Source of the DNA: CAZOWL01 sp964583605
Lineage (GTDB): Bacteria > Pseudomonadota > Gammaproteobacteria > Chromatiales > Chromatiaceae
DNA length: 37,081 bases
NCBI GenBank assembly: GCA_964583605.1
Contig: CAZOWL010000039.1
Span: 1 to 37,081, forward strand
Reading direction: 5' to 3'
The position numbers and the translations under genes were made by a program. The notes beneath the pieces were generated by a model, which did no database searches, had not been told where the DNA came from, and saw only the letters and a list, made by a program, of their open reading frames with translations. This document shows, piece by piece, positions 32,185-37,081 of the stretch; the first letter of the stretch is position 1, and each line of letters begins with the position of its first letter.

Positions 32185-32351
32185 AGCCCCAGCGAACAGG
32201 CAGCGGCGCTCGGCAACATTGACTAGCTTCTGTCGGGGCCGCGCGTCAGTGTGTCAGGTTTGTGTCACCGGATATGCGAGGATATGCGCTGAAAGTGCGG
32301 GTGCCAGCGGTGCATATCGATTTAAAACAATCGGTTACGGTATAGCCGTAG

Positions 32352-32398
<47 letters not shown>

Positions 32399-32413
32399 AG
32401 TAAAACGAGAGGC

Positions 32414-32449
32414 AGAGCCGATCTCAGCTGCGCTGAATCGGCTCTTTTT
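32414..32449 (+). terminator. Intrinsic terminator beyond attR
   Basis: The 9-bp arms AGAGCCGAT (32414-32422) and ATCGGCTCT (32437-32445) with an inner TCAG/CTGA pair are followed by a run of four or five T residues. It lies just outside the island, so it was probably the tRNA-Gly terminator before integration. Confidence 0.88.
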
Positions 32450-32454
32450 CGTCG

Positions 32455-32661
32455 CGGGTAAGGGATAGGCGGCGCGTCGTGTGTGTCGCGGCCGGCCCCC
32501 TGATTCGGCGACAGGATGTCGACGAAGCCCTGTGGTGGCAGCCAGTGGGTGCGGAATAAGTCATCGTGCCGGGGCGGCCAGCCGACGTGCCACGGCCGCC
32601 CATCCCAAGCGGTGAGCAGCCGCTCCCCGGCGGGGCGAGCCTCGCAAGTTGCTCCGCCTTC
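32455..32661 (-). pseudogene. Possible gene remnant next to attR
   Basis: Read on the minus strand in the frame that passes GAGCGGCTGCTCACCGCT, this stretch encodes a plausible protein segment (LLTAWDGRPWHVGWPPRHDD, then LFRTHWLPPQGFVDILSPNQ) with mostly G or C in third positions. The frame has no start codon, begins just after the glycosyltransferase stop, and runs on through the terminator and attR. It may be the decayed end of a backbone gene. A chance open frame in GC-rich DNA is the alternative. Confidence 0.3.
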
Positions 32662-33556
32662 ACTGATCCCCTTCCCGATAGCTCATTGTCGTGATCTGCT
32701 CCGACAACAGGCCCATCATCAGCACCACCACAGCAGCACTCAAGAGCACTGCGCTCATGTTCGTGAAGCGGTGAAGGGTGAGGAAGGTGTGCAGGTAATT
32801 GCCGGTGCCGGCCAGGAAAAACGCGATGCTCACGGGGAAAAAGAGCTTAAGCGGCGAGTAAAGGGTCGCAACCTTGAAGATGATGAGCAGGAAGCGGATG
32901 CCGTCCTTTAACGGGTTGATGTGGCTGCCCCGGGTGCTGTCGCGGCGGGCGGCGGTAATAGGGACGTAGGTGACTGGGTGGCCTGAGCGGAAGAAGGCCA
33001 TTGTGACCGTGGTGGGGTACGAGAAGCCGTTCGGAAATAGGTAGAGGAAGCGCCGGAAGGGCTCTGTGCGCACGGCGCGGAAGCCGGAGGTGAGATCCTG
33101 GACCCGGTGTCCGGTCATGAGGCTTGCGAACCAGTTGTAGAAGCGATTGGCGACGCGGCGGCCAGGGCTGGCCTGCGAGTCCTTGCCGCGCGCGCCGACG
33201 ACCATGTCATATTCGGCATCCAGCGGTCCGAGCAGGCGTGGGATGTCATCGGGGTCGTGCTGGCCGTCGGCATCCATGAAGACCAGGATCTCGCCGCGCG
33301 CGGCGCGCGCCCCCGATTTTACGGCGGCGCCATTTCCTAAACTGTACGGATGTCGGAGGACCCGCGCCCCCCGGTTGCGGGCAACGTCGGCCGTGTCGTC
33401 AGTCGAGCCGTCATCGACCACCAGCCGCTCGGCCTCGGGATAGAGCTGCGCGAGCCGCTCCAGCAGTCGGCCAATCGTTGGCGCCTCGTTGCGGGCGGGG
33501 AGGATGACGGAGAGGGTCTGCCTCGTACCCTTCGCGGGCTCGGCGGGCTGTGTCAT
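32660..33556 (-). CDS. GT2 glycosyltransferase, dolichyl-phosphate-mannose synthase-like
   Basis: The 298-residue product is a family 2 glycosyltransferase of the DPM1/GtrB type, which moves a sugar from a nucleotide donor to a polyprenyl phosphate on the cytoplasmic side of the membrane. The GT-A domain (about 14-230) has SVILPARNEAPTI, VVDDGSTDDTADVA and the metal-binding DAD at 95-97 (FMDADGQHDPDD), and the RVQDLTSGFRA motif follows. Two membrane helices lie at the C-terminus (FFPVSIAFFLAGTG and VLLSAAVVVLMMGLL). The start ATG 33556 has an upstream AGGTCAGG; the frame extends 21 codons further. It could feed the multispan glycosyltransferase encoded nearby. Confidence 0.93.
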   Translation of the reverse strand: MTQPAEPAKGTRQTLSVILPARNEAPTIGRLLERLAQLYPEAERLVVDDGSTDDTADVARNRGARVLRHPYSLGNGAAVKSGARAARGEILVFMDADGQHDPDDIPRLLGPLDAEYDMVVGARGKDSQASPGRRVANRFYNWFASLMTGHRVQDLTSGFRAVRTEPFRRFLYLFPNGFSYPTTVTMAFFRSGHPVTYVPITAARRDSTRGSHINPLKDGIRFLLIIFKVATLYSPLKLFFPVSIAFFLAGTGNYLHTFLTLHRFTNMSAVLLSAAVVVLMMGLLSEQITTMSYREGDQ

Positions 33557-33896
33557 CGGCCTGACCTGTTCGTTCCTGGCCCGAATCTGGCCTCGGGAGG
33601 CGCGATAGGCCAGCGGCAACTACGCGGTGCTTTTTGTAGGACGGGGCGCATTCGTTTGTAGTTGTTTGAGTACAAGACACCACCGGGTGGCCGCTGACGG
33701 GTGGCCGCTGACCGAACTGGCCACGGATCCGGGCTAGGCTTGCGTGGCTGGATCGTGCCCGGCCTGCCCAGACCGGCCGCGCATTCGCTGATTGTAGCCG
33801 CAACCCGTTTGCTGCGATGTGCTGGCGGTCCACCTGTATGTACCGGGGTAATGCCGCCGTCCGTTGAGGCGGTTGCAGCTGCGTCGTCCGCGCGGC
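33557..33896. other. Gene-free segment between GT2 and lipoprotein genes
   Basis: This 340-base stretch shows no credible gene. It includes a perfect tandem pair of the 14-mer GGGTGGCCGCTGAC (33685-33698 and 33699-33712) and a relatively AT-rich patch (about 33630-33680) where a promoter for the glycosyltransferase could lie. I could not place one. Confidence 0.5.
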
Positions 33897-34667
33897 TCAT
33901 AACGTCAGCAGGCCGCGCCTGGTGACCATGAGCTCCCGGTAGCCGAACACGGCGCTCAGGTGATGGAGCAGGGCATGGCCGCCTTGGTTGCGCCAGAGGG
34001 TTTCCAGCTGTTCGTCGAGGGCAAGGTAGCGGGCGCCGGTTGCGCGCGGGAGCCTATCGTTGGCGCCGAGCTCGCGGATCAGCTCTAGCCAGAGCTGGCT
34101 TGCGCCCATGATGAAATGCGGCCAGGCGCGTTGCATCTCGGGGGTCCAGCTGGGGTCGGAGGTGTCGCCGATGCCGGGGCGCTGGGGCCGGGAGGGGTCG
34201 TCATGACTGACCTTGACCAGGGTGCCGTTGCGCAGCAGGCGCAAGACCTGCAGATCGGCATCGATCCGCACCTGGATGCGCCGCGCCGTCCCGGGCGTGG
34301 TGCGGTAGATGAAGCTGAACTGCCGCCCGGCTGCGTCGCGCGCGGCCCGGCGATGGAAGCGCCAGAGCGGGATCTGCTCGCCCTCGGCCTCCAGGATCGG
34401 GCCCAAGACGCGGTCCGCGAGCAGCAGATCGGGATGCCATGGGGCCGGCTCACCCTCTGGCCACGCGAGGCGGAAGCGGCTATACCACCAGTAGAGCGGC
34501 CTGTCTTCGGAGGGCGGTGCTGCCTCGACGGAGGGCCCCGGCGTGCCGATGGTTGAGCGCGGCGGGGTGGCGCAGCCGGCAACCAGGAGCACCAAGAGTA
34601 CTCCGAGCAGAGACAGGGCGAGGGGGCAGTTCCTGTGGTGACGCCAGGTGGCGGCTGCGGTCCGCAT
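33897..34667 (-). CDS. Predicted lipoprotein of unknown function
   Basis: The 256-residue product has a lipoprotein signal: basic start, hydrophobic stretch and lipobox LVAGC with the lipidated C32. The mature part has a proline-rich spacer, then an alpha/beta domain with many tryptophans and arginines (YWWYSRFRLAWPEGEPAPWHPD, PLWRFHRRAARDAAGRQF) that I do not recognise. It should sit in the cell envelope; residues after the cysteine (ATPP) give no inner-membrane retention aspartate. It starts three bases after the stop of the large membrane glycosyltransferase gene, so the two are cotranscribed. Confidence 0.85.
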   Translation of the reverse strand: MRTAAATWRHHRNCPLALSLLGVLLVLLVAGCATPPRSTIGTPGPSVEAAPPSEDRPLYWWYSRFRLAWPEGEPAPWHPDLLLADRVLGPILEAEGEQIPLWRFHRRAARDAAGRQFSFIYRTTPGTARRIQVRIDADLQVLRLLRNGTLVKVSHDDPSRPQRPGIGDTSDPSWTPEMQRAWPHFIMGASQLWLELIRELGANDRLPRATGARYLALDEQLETLWRNQGGHALLHHLSAVFGYRELMVTRRGLLTL

Positions 34668-34670
34668 GGC

Positions 34671-36746
34671 TTAGCCCGCGCGATCCGCCAACGCGCGCTC
34701 GATCAGCGGCAGCAGCGCCTCGGGGTCTTCGACGAAGACCGGGCCGTTACGTGCCTGGATCTGCGCCAGATGCCCGAGCAGCTGCTCCCAGCTGCGGTTC
34801 TGCTTGATGGCCTCGAGGCGGCGTGCGGCTCGACGCAGCGCCGGCTCGTCTGCGGCCAGATCGGCAAGCCTCAAGAGGGCCAGTGTTGCCTCGACATCAT
34901 TGGGATTGGTGTCCGCGACTGAGCGCCAGTAGCGCTCGGCCTCGCCGTGTTGGCCAAGCCGCAGGTGCGACTCGCCCAACACCCGACGGGCGATGTCGTG
35001 CTGTGGGTCGCTCGTGAGGACCTTCCCACCCGCGGCGATGGCGGCCGGGTAGTCCGCCAGTTTGAAGAGGAGTGTGGCGTAGACGGAGAGCAGGCCGATG
35101 CTGTCCGGCAGCTGCTCGAGCCCCTGTTCCAAAATCGGCTTGGCGGCCTCGATCTCGCCGAGCCCCATCAGCGAGACCACCAGGCCGGCCCGGGACTTGA
35201 TGCTATCCGGATCGACGGCGATGGCCTGCGCGTAATACTGACTGGCCTTGTCCAGCTTGCCCTCGCGCAGGTACCCGTTGCCCAGGTTGCCGAGAGGCAC
35301 GGCCTGCAGCTCTGCGCGCTGGTAGCGGCCCACTTCGAGCGCCGTCTCGTAGGACTCGCGCGCCTTTTTCGGCATGCCCATTAGGGAGTAGACCTGGCCG
35401 AGGTTGGTATAGACGCGGCTCTGCTCGGGTGCCTTCGCGAGGTTGTCGGTCCAGACCAGGATGGGGTGGCCGAAGATGGCGTTGCGGCCCATGACGGTGT
35501 AGCTCTGGAGAGCCAGGAAGGCGACCACGCCGAGCGCGACGGCGCCGCGTGCTGCCCGTCGGGTGAGGGTGCGTCCCAGCCACAGGATGCCGATTGCGGC
35601 GAGGGGATAGAGCATCATCGACGGCAGATAGTTGCGGTGCTCGTAGGCCAGCTCGAGCGGGATGACCGTGCCTTCCACCGCATGATTGATCACGAAGAAG
35701 AGCAACGCGAACGCGATCAGCGGCCGCTTGCCGGCCAGGGCGAGCCCGAGCCCGAGCCAGCCGGCCCAGAAGAGGATGGCCGGCGTTGTGGTCCAGGGGC
35801 TCCAGAGAGAGGTCGAGACCTGGATGTCGTGGATCAGGGCGAAGCGCTCCGGGATTGGGATCAACATCTGCGAGAGGTAGAAGAGCAGCACGCGCGGCTC
35901 AGTGAGTAGACGCCCCAGGAGGGTGAAGTCGCGAGATGTGTAGCCGGCGAGGACCGTCAGCGGATCGGTCAGCGTGAGCGTTAGCAGAATCACCAGACCG
36001 ATTGGGATGACCGCGAGCCTAGCGTGGCGGATTAGGGTCGCGCGGTCGATGCGGCGAACCAGCAGCAGGTCGAACAGATAGATGACCACGGGCAGCATGA
36101 CCGCGTGCTCCTTGGTTGCGGCCGCGAGCATGCCCGTTAGCAGGCAGAGCCCGAGCCAGAGAAATCGGCGCCGCCGGTGCGGTGTGAGCTGGGCCAACAG
36201 ATAGCAGAGCAAGGAGACGAGGAAAAAGAGCGCCGCCATCGAGGCCATGCGCTGCACGATCACCGTGACCGCGGCCACCTGAATGGGGCTGGTGGCCCAC
36301 AGCAGGGTGCCGAGGAAGGCGATGGCCTTGGCGCGATCCGCGTAGCGGCCGTCGAGCTTGGGCAATTGCAGTGTCTTGAGGAGGAAGAGGTAGAGCGCTA
36401 GCGCGGCTAGGCCATGGATAGCGACATTGACCAGGTGATAGCCGACCACGTTCAGGCCGTGGAAGTAGTGGTTGAGTCCGAAGCTCAGGTAGGCCAGCGG
36501 CCGGTTGATGGACTCCCGGGTGCCGATGAAGGTGCCGGATAGACTGGCCCAATCCAGGCTGCTGAGGTGCAGCCGCGGGTTGTTCACGATGTTCGGCAGG
36601 TCATCGAAGATCCAGGAGCCGTCCAGGCTGTTGACATAGAGCAGCGCCACCAGGCCGAGGAGCACGGACACCAGGAACCCGTGGGTCCGCTCGGTCAGGA
36701 ACTGATCGAGGCTATCGAAGGGCGGGGTAGGCCGGGTCAGGCGCAT
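34671..36746 (-). CDS. Multispan GT-C-type protein with TPR domain
   Basis: The 691-residue product looks like the TMTC/PMT-type GT-C family, which uses polyprenyl-linked sugars to glycosylate proteins or glycans outside the membrane. After a first membrane helix (about 24-38) comes the loop SWIFDDLPNIVNNP with acidic pair D48-D49, the site of the GT-C catalytic acid. About ten further helices run to about 440. The C-terminal 230 residues are TPR repeats (RVYTNLGQVYSLMGMPKKAR, LGNLGNGYLREGKLDKASQYY). The ATG at 36746 matches the fold; a TTG at 36938 would add 64 residues of low complexity. The Shine-Dalgarno is weak. Confidence 0.88.
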   Translation of the reverse strand: MRLTRPTPPFDSLDQFLTERTHGFLVSVLLGLVALLYVNSLDGSWIFDDLPNIVNNPRLHLSSLDWASLSGTFIGTRESINRPLAYLSFGLNHYFHGLNVVGYHLVNVAIHGLAALALYLFLLKTLQLPKLDGRYADRAKAIAFLGTLLWATSPIQVAAVTVIVQRMASMAALFFLVSLLCYLLAQLTPHRRRRFLWLGLCLLTGMLAAATKEHAVMLPVVIYLFDLLLVRRIDRATLIRHARLAVIPIGLVILLTLTLTDPLTVLAGYTSRDFTLLGRLLTEPRVLLFYLSQMLIPIPERFALIHDIQVSTSLWSPWTTTPAILFWAGWLGLGLALAGKRPLIAFALLFFVINHAVEGTVIPLELAYEHRNYLPSMMLYPLAAIGILWLGRTLTRRAARGAVALGVVAFLALQSYTVMGRNAIFGHPILVWTDNLAKAPEQSRVYTNLGQVYSLMGMPKKARESYETALEVGRYQRAELQAVPLGNLGNGYLREGKLDKASQYYAQAIAVDPDSIKSRAGLVVSLMGLGEIEAAKPILEQGLEQLPDSIGLLSVYATLLFKLADYPAAIAAGGKVLTSDPQHDIARRVLGESHLRLGQHGEAERYWRSVADTNPNDVEATLALLRLADLAADEPALRRAARRLEAIKQNRSWEQLLGHLAQIQARNGPVFVEDPEALLPLIERALADRAG

Positions 36747-37081
36747 CGCGAGGCTCGTGGGCTGGTCGGTCGATTGGGGCAGATCGCGTTTGGGCAGACT
36801 AGGGCCAGAGCCGTGAAGGGGCGACGATCGGGGCACTCCCCAAGGGTAAGTGCCGTCGCGGGTCTCGTCGAGGGGAGTCACCGCAGCGCTCGCCCGTCTG
36901 CGCGCAAGCCGCACCGAAATCCCTTCACCGCGTGCCAAAGCAGGGGCGAAGATCCTAGAATCCCGCCGGACTGCGGCAAATCAAGCGAAAAATTAACGCG
37001 AACGCTTACGGGATGCAATATTATCTCTTCGCGAAGCACGTTCGCTCCCTCGCCCTCTGGGAGAGGGTTGGGGTGAGGGAA
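36747..37081. other. Upstream region and right repeat copy
   Basis: No credible gene lies here. An AT-rich patch at about 36960-37030 could hold the promoter of the minus-strand glycosylation operon. From 37028 to the window end is the right copy of the 54-base GC-rich repeat found at 139-192. Confidence 0.5.
37028..37081 (+). repeat. GC-rich dispersed repeat, right copy
   Basis: It matches 139-192 at 50 of 54 positions in the same orientation. It includes a 6-bp hairpin CCCTCT-GGG-AGAGGG and ends at the window edge, so its full length is unknown. Confidence 0.75.

Noticed and set aside
36747..36938. TTG start adding 64 residues to the membrane glycosyltransferase
   Set aside because: The added part is low in complexity and not membrane-like; ATG 36746 precedes the first helix at the usual distance.

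Overview
The window is high-GC bacterial DNA of gammaproteobacterial type. A complete rnfABCDGE operon beside metG and a divergent apbC/mrp gene, the FmdB, lytic transglycosylase and membrane glycosylation genes, and conserved GC-rich repeats all fit a Chromatiales-like purple sulfur bacterium. That placement is inference from gene content; no taxonomic marker was compared. Layout: (1) 1-11160 is chromosomal backbone: GC-rich repeats, apbC (minus), metG and rnfABCDGE (plus), an FmdB-type zinc-ribbon gene (minus) and a lytic transglycosylase (plus). (2) 11173-11248 is a tRNA-Gly(GCC) with its own promoter. The last 47 bases of this tRNA (11202-11248) recur without a mismatch at 32352-32398. These two sites bound a 21.15-kb integrated island whose tyrosine recombinase lies just inside the left end. 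(3) 32414-37081 is backbone again: the tRNA's probable original terminator, a GT2 glycosyltransferase, a lipoprotein, a large membrane glycosyltransferase with TPRs, and a second copy of the repeat that opens the window. The island has three parts. The left part (11269-17800, all minus) holds the integrase, an excisionase-like gene, a winged-helix-like gene, a divergent family-A DNA polymerase translationally coupled to a 200-residue partner, and a coupled pair of unrecognised proteins, one with a zinc-ribbon-like cysteine set. The central part (17881-30679, all plus) starts from a divergent promoter region. It encodes a ribbon-helix-helix regulator, a DUF499-like AAA ATPase, a compact PglZ-like phosphatase-fold protein, a HipA-like kinase broken by one missing base, a HIRAN protein, a DUF1156-type DNA methylase, a 174-residue unknown, a PIN toxin with a tiny downstream partner, and a SNF2 helicase. 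The right part (30680-32398) holds a striking inverted repeat, a zinc-binding unknown and a small terminase-like HTH protein. The central operon is the most interesting object. It combines an ATPase and PglZ, which recall BREX, with a DNA methylase and SNF2 helicase, which recall DISARM. I see none of the other core proteins of either system, and kinase/HIRAN and toxin/antitoxin-like pairs sit inside it. The simplest reading is a methylation-based phage or plasmid exclusion locus on a mobile island. The methylase's central block is much poorer in GC than the rest of the gene and lies where an alpha-class methylase carries its target recognition domain, suggesting a swapped DNA specificity. The polymerase operon may be a second accessory system or the island's own replication module.
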